64,000 nt of DNA from Rhizobium rhizoryzae (GCF_011046895.1 NZ_CP049250.1:1221501-1285500), one strand, 5' to 3'; counted from the first letter of the stretch, positions 47,414 to 58,449 are shown. Notes: generated from the letters alone by a model not told the origin. Numbers and translations: made by a program.

Positions 47414-48312
47414 TGCGCCTGCACCTCAGGCTCTGGATCCCGTGTGAAACTGCCAGAAACCGGATCGAGATTGCCCGACCATTCCCACTCGGCCGGTCCC
47501 GTCATGATGACGTGATCGTCGGCCCGCCACTCAATGGAAAGTTTGCCGCGATTTGGGCTGGAGGCAACAATGATATCCACCTTGCGTTCAGTTCGGCCTG
47601 TGCGCGCACCGGAAACACCTGCGGAACAGGCAGCGGAGCCGCAGGCAAGCGTGAGGCCCGCGCCACGCTCCCAAGTGCGGGTTACCATTTCCGTTGGCGA
47701 GATGACCTGTGCCAGCGTGATATTGGCCTTTTCCGGGAACATGGGATGATTCTCGAGCAGAGGACCGAAACGCTCCAGTTCGAATGTCATCGGGTCGCGA
47801 TCCACCCAGAAGATGGCATGCGGATTGCCCATGGACATGACGGCAGGCGAATGCAGCACGGGATTATCGATCGGTCCGATCTGCAGTTCAATTCGGCTGG
47901 TATCGTGGAATTCTTCCGACAGGGGGATCTTGTCCCACTGGAACACCGGCTTGCCCATATCAACGGAAATGGTGCCGTCCTGATGCTCCTGCGCATTCAG
48001 AATTCCCGCCAGCGTCTGGAAGGTGAAGGCCTTGCGACCCGTTTCAGCGGAAAGCGCCTGCACCACGCAACGGGTGCCATTGCCGCAGGCCTGCGCCCGC
48101 GTGCCATCGCAATTGACGATGTCGATATAGGCATCCGTTCCGGAAAGCTTCGGATCGTGGATCGCCATGATCTGATCGAAGTTCGTGGCCTGATCGGCAG
48201 CCAGCGCAATGGCCGCTTCCGGGGTAACGCGATCTTTGCGGCCACGCATATCGACGACCAGGATCTTGTTGCCAAGCCCGTTCATCTTCGCGAATTCTAC
48301 CGTATCAGCCAT
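47410..48312 (-). CDS. dapF: Diaminopimelate epimerase
   Basis: 300 residues. Interconverts LL- and meso-diaminopimelate for peptidoglycan and lysine. Catalytic cysteines are in [13 protein letters not shown] and [14 protein letters not shown]; also [18 protein letters not shown] and [15 protein letters not shown]. Start is the ATG at 48312 after CCAAGGTGGCGTCG; a GTG three codons earlier is the frame opening. First gene of the dapF-mtaB-ftsY-yciB-DUF2585 run. Confidence 0.96.
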   Translation of the reverse strand: MADTVEFAKMNGLGNKILVVDMRGRKDRVTPEAAIALAADQATNFDQIMAIHDPKLSGTDAYIDIVNCDGTRAQACGNGTRCVVQALSAETGRKAFTFQTLAGILNAQEHQDGTISVDMGKPVFQWDKIPLSEEFHDTSRIELQIGPIDNPVLHSPAVMSMGNPHAIFWVDRDPMTFELERFGPLLENHPMFPEKANITLAQVISPTEMVTRTWERGAGLTLACGSAACSAGVSGARTGRTERKVDIIVASSPNRGKLSIEWRADDHVIMTGPAEWEWSGNLDPVSGSFTRDPEPEVQAQ

Positions 48313-49025
48313 CGACGCCACCTTGGTCTTGCGGGCTTTCCTGCATATTGACGCCTATATGGCGGAAATTGACATTTATTTCCAGTCCACCCCGGAAATC
48401 GGCACCAGAACAGCGCCGTCAGAACGCGGACACGGCTTCGCGCCCACGCGGCACAGAGTGCCCGTGGTGTGAGGGTCAGTTCGGGCCGTATCGTGTCGGG
48501 ATACGGGGTATGCGGTCGGGGCGCTGAAAGCTGCCTCGATATGGTAGTAGAAGGTGACACCTCTCAGCGCCCCGTTCAGCGGTTTATGCCCGCGACTTCG
48601 GTCTCTCTGCCTGAAATGGCTGCCGGAAAGGGTTTGATACCCCATCGGCTCCCGGTGATCCGGCGGACTTGACCCGACAGACCTTCCCGACACCATTCCC
48701 CATGTGTGCCACACAGGCACGCCTGACGCGCCAGTTCGGAGATGAAATGGAGGGTTAGATCCGACGCCCTTCCATTTCCCCCGTGTCGCCAGAGGGAGAC
48801 CATTTTCCGCGAACCCGGAGGTGAAGGTTTTGCGTCTTGCCCTTCACACCCGCGCCGGCTCCGCATCGCCAGCACGCCTGCTGGTGTAACCGTTGCGGAA
48901 CGAGGGAATTGAAACATGAGTGCGAGGGGGTGGCGGAGTGAGCGGCGAAAAAATATTGGAGAAGGCGACGATTTTTTTGAACGTCGGTGGGTCGGATCGG
49001 ATCAAGGCATGTCGATGGGCGATGA

Positions 49026-49171
49026 AGATCCCCTCCCCAACCCTCCCCACAAGGGGGAGGGAGTCCACTTGCATCCTTGGCAAGCCTCTGTTTTATTTTC
49101 ATAAATTACCATGACTGCGGCGTACTCAACCTGCTCCCTCCCTCTTGTGGGGAGGGCTGGGGAGGGGATCT
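49026..49171. repeat. Large intergenic inverted-repeat element
   Basis: Two 38-base arms (49026-49063 and 49134-49171), 36 of 38 positions matching in inverted orientation, around a 70-base core. Arms contain CCTCCCCA/TGGGGAGG and a dyad ending AGATCCCC/GGGGATCT. Same architecture as the element in ftsY but a different arm sequence, so a second family. Confidence 0.85.
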
Positions 49172-49205
49172 TTTTAGCTTCATCATGTGCTGTTTTGCCG
49201 ACACA

Positions 49206-49239
49206 CAAAAATGCCGGGCTCTTCCGAACCCGGCATTTG
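49206..49239 (-). terminator. Intrinsic terminator of leuC
   Basis: AATGCCGGG / CCCGGCATT arms with an 11-base loop; on the minus strand the stem is followed by TTTTTGTGTG. It lies 27 bases past the leuC stop. Confidence 0.85.
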
Positions 49240-49265
49240 ATCCATCAGACTGAAGAGTTAGACGC

Positions 49266-50675
49266 TTACTTCCACTCGCGGATATCGACGAAGTGGCCCT
49301 TGATGGCTGCAGCGGCGGCCATGGCAGGCGAAACGAGGTGCGTGCGGCCCTTGTAGCCCTGACGGCCTTCGAAGTTGCGGTTCGAGGTGGAGGCGCAACG
49401 CTCACCCGGCTTCAGGCGGTCGTCGTTCATGGCCAGGCACATGGAGCAACCCGGCTCGCGCCATTCGAAACCGGCTTCCTTGAAGATCTTGTCCAGACCT
49501 TCGGCTTCCGCCTGTTCCTTCACGATGCCGGAACCCGGAACAATCATGGCGGATACGGTGGACGCCACCTTGTGACCTTCGACAACCTTTGCAGCAGCGC
49601 GCAGATCTTCGATACGGCCATTGGTGCAGGAACCGATGAAGACGCGATCGACCGCGATATCGGTGATCTTGGTGCCCGGCTTCAGGCCCATGTAGTCAAG
49701 TGCGCGCCACTTGGACGTGCGCTTGGTTTCATCGGCGATATCATCCGGGTTCGGCACGACGCCCTGAACGGAAATAACGTCTTCCGGCGACGAGCCCCAG
49801 GACACGATCGGCGGCAGGTTGGCGGCATCGAGAGCGACGACGCGATCGTAATGCGCGCCTTCGTCGGAATGCAGCGTCTTCCAGTAGTCGAGCGCCATGT
49901 CCCAGGCCTTGCCCTTCGGCGCGCGCGGCTTGTCCTTGATGTATTCGAACGTGGTTTCGTCCGGCGCGATGAGACCGGCGCGGGCACCGCCTTCAATCGT
50001 CATGTTGCAGACCGTCATGCGGCCTTCCATCGAGAGCGAACGGATGGCTTCGCCTGCGAATTCGATAACGTGGCCGGTGCCGCCTGCCGTGCCGATTTCG
50101 CCAATGATGGCGAGAATGATATCCTTGGCGGTAACACCAGCCGGCAGCTTGCCATCCACACGCACCAGCATGTTCTTGGCTTTCTTCTGCACCAGCGTCT
50201 GTGTGGCGAGAACATGCTCGACTTCCGACGTGCCGATGCCGTGCGCCAAGGCGCCGAAGGCACCATGCGTGGAGGTGTGGCTATCGCCGCAAACGATGGT
50301 CATGCCCGGAAGAGTAAAGCCCTGTTCCGGCCCTACGATGTGGACGATGCCCTGACGCTTGTCCTTTTCCGAGTAATATTCGACGCCGAAATCATGGGCG
50401 TTCTGGGCCAGCGCTTCCACCTGGATGCGGCTTTCCTCGTTCTGGATGCCGGTGTAGCGATCCATGGTCGTGGGAACGTTGTGGTCTACCACGGCCAGCG
50501 TCTTCTCCGGCGCGCGCACCTTGCGGCCCGCCATGCGCAGACCTTCGAATGCCTGCGGGCTCGTCACTTCATGCACGAGGTGACGGTCGATGTAGAGAAG
50601 ACAGGTGCCGGTTTCATCGGTCGAAACGACGTGATCATCCCAGATCTTGTCATAGAGAGTACGAGGTGCGCTCAT
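49266..50675 (-). CDS. leuC: 3-isopropylmalate dehydratase large subunit
   Basis: 469 residues. [4Fe-4S] isomerase of leucine synthesis, with LeuD. Cluster ligands in [20 protein letters not shown] and [20 protein letters not shown]; also [50 protein letters not shown] and [20 protein letters not shown]. Start is [11 protein letters not shown] at 50675; longer frame upstream runs into the leader. leuD is not adjacent in the window. Confidence 0.97.
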   Translation of the reverse strand: MSAPRTLYDKIWDDHVVSTDETGTCLLYIDRHLVHEVTSPQAFEGLRMAGRKVRAPEKTLAVVDHNVPTTMDRYTGIQNEESRIQVEALAQNAHDFGVEYYSEKDKRQGIVHIVGPEQGFTLPGMTIVCGDSHTSTHGAFGALAHGIGTSEVEHVLATQTLVQKKAKNMLVRVDGKLPAGVTAKDIILAIIGEIGTAGGTGHVIEFAGEAIRSLSMEGRMTVCNMTIEGGARAGLIAPDETTFEYIKDKPRAPKGKAWDMALDYWKTLHSDEGAHYDRVVALDAANLPPIVSWGSSPEDVISVQGVVPNPDDIADETKRTSKWRALDYMGLKPGTKITDIAVDRVFIGSCTNGRIEDLRAAAKVVEGHKVASTVSAMIVPGSGIVKEQAEAEGLDKIFKEAGFEWREPGCSMCLAMNDDRLKPGERCASTSNRNFEGRQGYKGRTHLVSPAMAAAAAIKGHFVDIREWK

Positions 50676-51052
50676 GGCTGCCATCCATTTGATTTTGGAA
50701 ATGAGGGGATATGAATTCGGCAGCATCGGCCACCGACGACGAAGTGTCAGACGCTACGAAGTCGGCTGTTCAGAGCACCGGAAATGCGCGCGAAGAAACG
50801 TGCCGGCAGACGCTTGTGGTCCTGCAGCACGATAAACTGGTTCGCGAGACATCCGAATTTCGATCCCATGACCGGTTATCTAGCAGTTTTCGAAGCCGCG
50901 GGCAACATGAAGCACGAGCGACAGCGGATGCCGTGTGCTCCTTCTTCCTGGCGAAACTGATAAACAATCTTGTTTCGCGAGGGCTATCCTCTATGTGCAA
51001 CCGGAAGGCTTGGGAGCCTCTTTCCCTGTTTCGCATTTTCTGGAGGAACCCC
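50676..51052. other. Divergent region between leuC and the MFS gene
   Basis: About 375 bases. It holds the palindrome AAACAA-TC-TTGTTT (50962-50975), nested in CGAAAC/GTTTCG arms, about 80 bp before the MFS start; this could be an operator. The open frame running into the MFS gene from 50711 has no coding features in this part. No leader peptide for leuC was seen. Confidence 0.5.
50962..50975. promoter_or_regulatory. Palindrome upstream of the MFS gene, candidate operator
   Basis: Perfect AAACAA-TC-TTGTTT dyad, 78 bp before the MFS GTG start. Symmetry and position suit a repressor site; the regulator is unknown. Confidence 0.35.
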
Positions 51053-52327
51053 GTGGTTTCTGAAAAATCGCTGATCGCGAAGATCACCTGGCGGCTTATG
51101 CCCTTTCTCGGTCTTCTGTATCTCATCGCCTATATCGACCGGCAGAACGTGTCATATGCAAAACTGCAGATGGTGGATGCGCTGGGTCTCAGCGAATATG
51201 CCTATGGTTTGGGTGCCTCGCTGTTCTTCGTGGGCTATTTCCTGTTCGAGGTGCCGAGCAATCTGTTCCTGAACCGCTTCGGCGCGCGTGTCTGGTTCAC
51301 CCGCATCATGGTGACCTGGGGTCTCATCACCATTGCGCTCGCCTTCACCCAGAGCCCGACGATGTTCTACATCCTGCGCTTTCTGCTGGGTGTTGCGGAA
51401 GCCGGCTTTTTCCCCGGCGTGCTCTATCTGCTGACGCTCTGGTTCCCGAAGGACTATCGCGGCCGCATGGTTGGCCTGTTCATGATCTTCAGCGCCTTTG
51501 CCAACGCACTTGGCGCACCGCTGGGCGGAATGCTGCTGGATCTGGATGGTGTGCTGGGGCTGGCCGGATGGGAATGGGTGTTCCTTGCAACCGGTATTCC
51601 TGCGGTCATCGCCGGCATCGCGACGTTCCTCTATCTGGACGATACGCCGCAGAGCGCGAAATTTCTGAACGATGCTGAAAAGCAATGGCTGGCTGACCGT
51701 CTGGCACAGGAAAATGCAGGCATGGACGAACATGCCGACAATGGCTTCAAGGCGCTGATCAATCCGCGCGTTCTTCTGATGTCGCTCTGCTATATCGGCT
51801 TTCCGCTGGCTGCTTACGGGCTCAGCTACTGGCTGCCCACCATCGTGCAGGGCTTCGGCGTCTCCAACACCATGAACGGCGTCATCAACATCATCCCCTG
51901 GCTGATCGTGGCATTGGCGCTCTGGATCATTCCTTCCGCGGCGGACAAGACGGAGAACAAGACGCCCTACATCGTCGGTCCAGCCTTCATCGGCGCGATC
52001 TGCCTCGCCCTCTCGGCAGTCATTTCAGCCCCGATCCTGCAGTTTGCGCTTCTGTGCATCGCCGCGGCCGGTATCTTTGCCGGACAACCGGTCTTCTGGA
52101 GCCTGCCGGGGCGTTTCCTGAAAGGGGCCGGAGCCGCAGCCGGGATCGCCGCCATCAATTCGGTCGGTAACCTCGGCGGCTTCATTGCCCAGAACGTCGT
52201 ACCCTGGATCAAGGATTCGACGGGAAGCACCATCGCGCCGATGTTCTTCCTCTCCGTTTGCCTGGCACTGGCAGGCGTTCTGGTCATCATCGTCGGGCGT
52301 ATGCTCTCCGAGCGAAAAGCCGGATAA
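51053..52327 (+). CDS. MFS transporter, anion:cation symporter (ACS) type
   Basis: 424 residues, twelve spans. ACS-family marks: ITWRLMPFLGLLYLIAYIDR, NVSYAKLQMVDALGLSEYAY, GYFLFEVPSNLFLNRFGARV (P-S-N-L), RFLLGVAEAGFFPGVLYLLT, LWFPKDYRGRMVGLFMIFSA. Members carry organic acids, tartrate, 4-hydroxyphenylacetate or sugar acids. Start at GTG 51053 after CTGGAGGAACCCC; the frame is open to 50711 but has no site and no similarity. It converges on the GNAT gene of the next cluster, 27 bp away. Confidence 0.92.
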   Translation: MVSEKSLIAKITWRLMPFLGLLYLIAYIDRQNVSYAKLQMVDALGLSEYAYGLGASLFFVGYFLFEVPSNLFLNRFGARVWFTRIMVTWGLITIALAFTQSPTMFYILRFLLGVAEAGFFPGVLYLLTLWFPKDYRGRMVGLFMIFSAFANALGAPLGGMLLDLDGVLGLAGWEWVFLATGIPAVIAGIATFLYLDDTPQSAKFLNDAEKQWLADRLAQENAGMDEHADNGFKALINPRVLLMSLCYIGFPLAAYGLSYWLPTIVQGFGVSNTMNGVINIIPWLIVALALWIIPSAADKTENKTPYIVGPAFIGAICLALSAVISAPILQFALLCIAAAGIFAGQPVFWSLPGRFLKGAGAAAGIAAINSVGNLGGFIAQNVVPWIKDSTGSTIAPMFFLSVCLALAGVLVIIVGRMLSERKAG

Positions 52328-52354
52328 TGGCACTTGCGACCCATGGCTCCGGCA

Positions 52355-52936
52355 TCACCGCATGCCTGAGCCTCTTAAGGACCGATCCTGCGCCTGCCAG
52401 TCTTGCGCCTGCATCTGGAACACGAGACTGTCGCGCAGACGGCCTTTCACGACGAAATCGCCCTTGATCTCTTCCGTCTGTCGAAATCCCAGCTTGCGCG
52501 CCAAACCTGCAGATTTCGCGTTCAGGCTGTCGCATTTCCAGATGCAGAGCATCTTGCCGAGATCCTGAAAAATGTATTCCAGCAAGGCCTGCACCGCGGC
52601 GAAGGCAACGCCCTTGCCGTGAACGTCTGGAGCAAAGAGGACATAGGCTATCTCGACACTCTCTGTCCTGTCGCTGATGTGGATGATGAGAGACATGCCG
52701 ACCGGCCTCGCGGATGCGGCTTCCCGGACAACGAACGCCAGAAGACCATGACGCCCGGCGAAGCCATCGAGATGCCGAACGTATTCGTCCATCGTTCGAA
52801 ACGGGCCGTCGCGGAGATAGGTCCAGACCTCTTGCCCGCCGTCTGCGTGAAACAGTGGATAGAGATGTGGCCCATCCCGGCTACCCTCCAGCTGCATGAG
52901 TCCGAAAGTGCCGTCAGCCGTTTCCAGCCGTCTCAT
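52355..52936 (-). CDS. GNAT family acetyltransferase (RimJ-like)
   Basis: 193 residues. GNAT layout of the RimJ/RimL-like group: GPHLYPLFHADGGQEVWTYL, FVVREAASARPVGMSLIIHI, SVEIAYVLFAPDVHGKGVAF (the acetyl-CoA region is G-K-G-V-A), LLEYIFQDLGKMLCIWKCDS and LNAKSAGLARKLGFRQTEEI. The start overlaps the stop of the FAD oxidoreductase by 4 bases, so it is the last gene of the 57.2-52.4 kb operon. In biosynthetic or resistance clusters such proteins acetylate an amine; that is inference here. Confidence 0.9.
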   Translation of the reverse strand: MRRLETADGTFGLMQLEGSRDGPHLYPLFHADGGQEVWTYLRDGPFRTMDEYVRHLDGFAGRHGLLAFVVREAASARPVGMSLIIHISDRTESVEIAYVLFAPDVHGKGVAFAAVQALLEYIFQDLGKMLCIWKCDSLNAKSAGLARKLGFRQTEEIKGDFVVKGRLRDSLVFQMQAQDWQAQDRSLRGSGMR

Positions 52937-54771
52937 GCGCTGAGAAAGGAACGGAAGCGGTTGGGCCTGTAATCGCGATGCATGTCATGCTGACGCCCGC
53001 GAATGGAGGCAATGACCGCCATGCCGGTCGCTGGAGCCTGGGCAAAGCCGCCTGTATTGTGCCCGCCAACGACGATCAGCTTGTCATCATTTGCCGCTCG
53101 CAGGGCCTCGAACACGCCGAGACCCGTGGGCGTCCAGGGTCGAACGCAGTATTTCAGACTGCGATCAAGTGACCCTTCCGCCACGCTCTGCGCGTAGCTT
53201 TCCGGAAAATAATGACGGGCAGTATCCCGAATGCCGGAATAGATGCGGCCGAGAAGGTCCTGGTCGATGTTGTAGGGGTCAAAGCCGGTGAAACCGTAGC
53301 CGGAACCGATGATCGCGACGCGTTCCCCGTTTTCGTCCAGTGCCACCGTCACATTCGCGTCTTCCACGATATGGCCTTTCCGTGCAAGCTTCAGCGAATT
53401 CCTGAGGCCGCCCTCCCGGTCGGGCACGGTGAGCCAGGCACCCAGAACGCCAGCAATCTGGCGATGCGCCGAGGTTCCATGCAAAACGCCGTTGCCGTAG
53501 GCGCCCGGCGAAATGACAATGTTTCCCCGGACCACTTCGCCGCTCTCGAGACTGATACCTTCGACAGTTCCGCCTGTTCCTTGCCCGATGGACACCATTC
53601 GCGTCTGCCAGTCGAAGGCAACGCCCCCTGTCTCAAGCCGTTCAATCAGCGCCGCAATGAACCGATGGACGTTCACTGTAAATCCATGAACATAGACCCC
53701 GCCTGCGATAAGTCCCCCGTCGACGGCCGTCTTGAGGATAGGCTGCTCTTCAGAAATGTCGCTGACGGAAACCGTCCGAATGGTCGCGCCGATCCTGTCC
53801 TGCCGTGCGAGCGACGCCTGGAGGTGATCGGCGTCGGAATAAATTCGCAGAATATCGCGCGTCGTCACGCTGTCCGAAAACAGCTCCGGATCTTCCTCCA
53901 TCCATTGTTCCCAAAGAGATTTGCTTTCACGGCTGAACTTGAAGATGTCCTGATTATAGGACTCAGCCAACCAACTCGGGATTCGCTCGAAATCGTCGAT
54001 CCAGGTCTTCTCCTCGCCGGACAGGCGCGCAGCGTCACAGACATTCCAGCCATTCTGGGCAACGCTTCGAGAGAATTGCCAGTTCATATCCTGATGGGCA
54101 TGGCGGCAATTGTAATTATCCATTTCCGACAGCGTGAACATACGGGCATTCGCACCGCCCGAACTGCATCCATAGCGGGTCCAGTCTTCGCCATGTCGAG
54201 GATCCGGCGCCGCTTCGACGATGCGCACGGACATGCCGACACGGACGGCGAAATGCGCACTGATCAGGTTGACGAGCCCCGCCCCAACGAAGGTGACGTG
54301 CTCACGATTGGATTTTCTGCCCATCGGCACGATGGCATTCACTGGTCTCTGGTCGATCCACTGCTTCTCGATACAGGTCAGAGCTGACATGATACCTTCG
54401 GCCTGACGTACCTGAATGTTCAGGCTGGAAGCGATGCACTGTTTTCGCCTCGGCACAGGAGCGGGCTGATCCCTATCCGGCGTGACCGGCAAAGGCGCAT
54501 TCTCTTCCGCGACGGGCTGCATATTTGTTTCGAAGCCGCCCGTGCCAACGAACACCACCAACCCGCGCGGCTTGTCCCTGGAGCGCCACTCGGAAAGAAA
54601 ATCGACCGGGAGAAAGCCCGATATCACGAGGGCGCAAACATCGTTTTCCTTTAGAAAACGTTGAAAGCAACGTTTCCCCTTTTTTAAAACGTCTGGCCTG
54701 TACAGAATATTGTCCGATAATATTTCATCCAGAAAGCCAGGATCGACATGGCTTAAAATCGCGATCTTCAT
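52933..54771 (-). CDS. FAD-dependent oxidoreductase (DAO-like) with extra N-terminal region
   Basis: 612 residues. The C-terminal 455 residues are a D-amino-acid-oxidase-like flavoenzyme: Rossmann strand VTFVGAGLVNLISAHFAVRV (163-168 is GAGLVN, so the third motif Gly is Asn), E in VRIVEAAPDP, YVHGFTVNVHRFIAALIERL, VRGNIVISPGAYGNGVLHGT, and PTGLGVFEALRAANDDKLIV with GHNTGGFAQAPATG near the end. The first ~155 residues are not a known domain to me: an alpha/beta-looking part, MKIAILSHVDPGFLDEILSD and VCALVISGFLPVDFLSEWRS, then a Pro-rich linker. It starts 89 bp after lysE-like gene, behind a hairpin. Likely oxidises an amine or amino acid. Confidence 0.8.
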   Translation of the reverse strand: MKIAILSHVDPGFLDEILSDNILYRPDVLKKGKRCFQRFLKENDVCALVISGFLPVDFLSEWRSRDKPRGLVVFVGTGGFETNMQPVAEENAPLPVTPDRDQPAPVPRRKQCIASSLNIQVRQAEGIMSALTCIEKQWIDQRPVNAIVPMGRKSNREHVTFVGAGLVNLISAHFAVRVGMSVRIVEAAPDPRHGEDWTRYGCSSGGANARMFTLSEMDNYNCRHAHQDMNWQFSRSVAQNGWNVCDAARLSGEEKTWIDDFERIPSWLAESYNQDIFKFSRESKSLWEQWMEEDPELFSDSVTTRDILRIYSDADHLQASLARQDRIGATIRTVSVSDISEEQPILKTAVDGGLIAGGVYVHGFTVNVHRFIAALIERLETGGVAFDWQTRMVSIGQGTGGTVEGISLESGEVVRGNIVISPGAYGNGVLHGTSAHRQIAGVLGAWLTVPDREGGLRNSLKLARKGHIVEDANVTVALDENGERVAIIGSGYGFTGFDPYNIDQDLLGRIYSGIRDTARHYFPESYAQSVAEGSLDRSLKYCVRPWTPTGLGVFEALRAANDDKLIVVGGHNTGGFAQAPATGMAVIASIRGRQHDMHRDYRPNRFRSFLSA

Positions 54772-54810
54772 GGGGATTCTCTAAAAATGAATAATATGAA
54801 AAAGAAGAAT

Positions 54811-54852
54811 GCGTCTCCGATCTGATAATCATCAAAATAGTCACGGAGACGC
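54811..54852 (-). terminator. Intra-operon hairpin (attenuator or partial terminator)
   Basis: Perfect 9-base stem GCGTCTCCG / CGGAGACGC with a 24-base loop between the lysE-like and FAD oxidoreductase genes. On the minus strand it is followed by ATTCTTCTTTTTC. It could lower expression of the two last genes of the operon. Confidence 0.55.
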
Positions 54853-54860
54853 TAAAAAAA

Positions 54861-55466
54861 TCAGGAAAGAACGACGTAGACAGCTGTGCCGATCAACAGG
54901 GCGGCCATCGACAGATTGAATGCACGCAGCATTTTCGGATTGGACAGAAGCTTGCGGATTCCGACGCCGAAACCGGCCCAAAGGGAAGAGGACGCAATAT
55001 TGACCAATGTACAAAGTGAAAAGATTGCAAGTCCGGACGCCAGAATGGGAGTACCTTCCGGCATGAAGATGGTGGCTGTCGTCGTTGCTTTCACCCAAGC
55101 CTTGGGATTGATGAACTGGAAAGAAGCCGCATCGAACAGGCTCAAGGGCCGGGGCGGCGCCTGAACGCCGCTTGCGACCTTGGCGCCGACCAGCTTGAGT
55201 GCCAGATAGATCAGATAGGCGGCACCTGCCCACTTCAGAACCTGCTGAATGACCGGAAACTCATGAAAGATGAAGCCGAGTCCAAGGCACAACAGAAAGG
55301 TCTGGACTGCGCAACCCGAAGCGATGCCTAGGATATGAGGCAAGGTTCGGTTGAAGCCGAAGTTGACGCCCGAAAGAGTGAGCATCACATTGTTTGGCCC
55401 CGGCGTGACCGACATGGTCCAGTAGTAGAGGCCAAGGGCCAGATAGGAAATTCCCAGAATTGTCAT
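54861..55466 (-). CDS. LysE family amino-acid exporter
   Basis: 201 residues, six spans. Family marks: SVTPGPNNVMLTLSGVNFGF near the N-terminus, GIASGCAVQTFLLCLGLGFI, VLKWAGAAYLIYLALKLVGA and SFQFINPKAWVKATTTATIF (NPKAW). LysE/RhtB proteins export amino acids and derivatives. Start at ATG 55466 (after AAGAGATTATTTTG). 12 bp after the aminotransferase gene, so it probably exports the product or a by-product of the cluster. Confidence 0.92.
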   Translation of the reverse strand: MTILGISYLALGLYYWTMSVTPGPNNVMLTLSGVNFGFNRTLPHILGIASGCAVQTFLLCLGLGFIFHEFPVIQQVLKWAGAAYLIYLALKLVGAKVASGVQAPPRPLSLFDAASFQFINPKAWVKATTTATIFMPEGTPILASGLAIFSLCTLVNIASSSLWAGFGVGIRKLLSNPKMLRAFNLSMAALLIGTAVYVVLS

Positions 55467-55478
55467 CAAAATAATCTC

Positions 55479-57189
<1,711 letters not shown>

Positions 57190-57233
57190 AGCTCCCCCAA
57201 GCTATTCGACTTTTCTTTACAATCATTCCGTAA

Positions 57234-57265
57234 AATACTGATCGAAACTTATCGATAAAAGTATT
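57234..57265. promoter_or_regulatory. Nested palindrome between the operon and lysR, candidate operator
   Basis: Outer arms AATACT (57234-57239) and AGTATT (57260-57265), inner arms ATCGA (57241-57245) and TCGAT (57252-57256). It sits in the 166-bp divergent gap, 45 bp from the first operon gene. LysR regulators bind dyads of T-N11-A type; this one is close to that form. Confidence 0.55.
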
Positions 57266-57355
57266 GAATGCCGTCCCCACGACACAGGCGGCCTATTCCC
57301 ACAATTTGTAACCGTCGTATACTGACTAAATTTCTTCATATTGTGAGTTTTATTC

Positions 57356-58267
57356 GTGGCCATAAATCGAAAGCTTCCTCTCGTTGCCCTTCGGGCCTTC
57401 GAATCTGCAGCCAGGTGCGGCAGGCATGGCGACGCGGCCGAAGAACTGTCCGTAACCAGCGGAGCGATCAGCAAGCACATCGCGCAATTGGAGACCTTCC
57501 TCGGTATCCGGCTATTCGAGGGAAACCGAAACCGCCCCAGGCTGACGGCGGAAGGGCAGGCGTTTGCTACCTCGCTGTCCGACGCCTTCGAGCAAATCGA
57601 CGCCGCCGTGGCGGCCATTTCGCGCAGGGACACGGGTGTTCTGGATGTTGCCTGCATCGGGACACTGGCCATGCGATGGCTGATCCCGCGGCTCTCCAAT
57701 TTTTCACAGCTCTATCCAAACTATGATGTCTGCCTCTCGACGGACGGCCAACGGATCAACCGCAGCGTTGATGTCGAGATCCTGATCCTCCCTCCCGACG
57801 AGGCCATGGGATCAGAATGTCTTCCCCTGTTCAACGAGTTGGTGGGATTGGTCTTTGCGTCAAACCTTCAGGAGCGGAATATCTCAAACGAGCAAAAGGC
57901 GCTCTCGCTCCCGCGCCTTGGAACACAGACACGTCCTCACGCATGGACGGAATGGGGGCGGCTGACGGGCAGGGACTTGGGTCCGACAAGGACGACAAGC
58001 CGAATGTTCGATCACTATCATCTGACGATCGAGGCATGCCTCAATGGCCTCGGATCAATGATCGCGCCGCTTCATCTGATCGGAGAAGAGGTTCGATCCG
58101 GGAAACTCATCGCTCCGTGGGGATTTGTAGAAAGCGGTTACAGCTATGCCGTTCGATCGGAACGACCGAACCACAGAAAGAATAGCGCCTTCATCCAATG
58201 GCTGCAGGACGAGACGGCAAACATGCGCACGCCAATCCAGGAGAATTTTGCTGCGTTGCAAAACTGA
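57356..58267 (+). CDS. LysR family transcriptional regulator (GcvA-like)
   Basis: 303 residues. N-terminal winged helix LPLVALRAFESAARCGRHGD and ELSVTSGAISKHIAQLETFL, then RLFEGNRNRPRLTAEGQAFA and a C-terminal ligand-binding domain from about 90, with DVACIGTLAMRWLIPRLSNF. The start is GTG at 57356 (VAINRKLPLVALR). Divergent from the cyclotransferase-aminotransferase-LysE-FAD-GNAT genes, so it probably controls them in response to a cluster metabolite. Confidence 0.93.
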   Translation: MAINRKLPLVALRAFESAARCGRHGDAAEELSVTSGAISKHIAQLETFLGIRLFEGNRNRPRLTAEGQAFATSLSDAFEQIDAAVAAISRRDTGVLDVACIGTLAMRWLIPRLSNFSQLYPNYDVCLSTDGQRINRSVDVEILILPPDEAMGSECLPLFNELVGLVFASNLQERNISNEQKALSLPRLGTQTRPHAWTEWGRLTGRDLGPTRTTSRMFDHYHLTIEACLNGLGSMIAPLHLIGEEVRSGKLIAPWGFVESGYSYAVRSERPNHRKNSAFIQWLQDETANMRTPIQENFAALQN

Positions 58268-58419
58268 ATGATTTTGCATAGCTGCATTGCACAATAAATG
58301 TTTTCCAAACGATCAAAAATTCAGCATAACGCCCACAGCTGATGCACATGGCGGTCTTCCTCCCAGTTCCGCCGCAGCAGCTGTTCCCCTCTGGAGGTTT
58401 TAACCTTCACAACTTTATG

Positions 58420-58449
58420 GGCCGCGGCTTTCCGCTGGCCCTTTTTTTT
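58420..58449 (+). terminator. Intrinsic terminator downstream of lysR-type gene
   Basis: GGGCCGCGG / CCGCTGGCCC stem with one bulge, followed by TTTTTTTT. About 150 bp after the LysR gene. Confidence 0.75.

Larger units (their letters stand above)
48313..49265. other. Long intergenic region between dapF and leuC
   Basis: About 950 bases, the longest gap in the window. It holds an inverted repeat at 48744-48780 (GAAATGGAGGG / CCCTTCCATTTC), the large palindromic element at 49026-49171 and the leuC terminator. Several open frames cross it, the longest on the minus strand 48376-48720 (114 residues, Arg/Ser/Pro/His-rich, no recognised family), but none has convincing coding features. tmRNA, RNase P RNA and SRP RNA motifs were looked for and not found. 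Confidence 0.5.

Noticed and set aside
48376..48720. 114-residue open frame upstream of dapF
   Set aside because: Low-complexity polar composition, no family, no clear ribosome-binding site; kept only as part of the gap description.
48400..49000. tmRNA, RNase P RNA or SRP RNA in the large gap
   Set aside because: None of the conserved blocks of these RNAs is present on either strand.
49293..50714. 473-codon open frame antisense to leuC
   Set aside because: Shadow of leuC, no family features.
50711..51052. N-terminal extension of the MFS frame
   Set aside because: No ribosome-binding site or similarity; the GTG at 51053 follows a strong site and begins directly before the first span.
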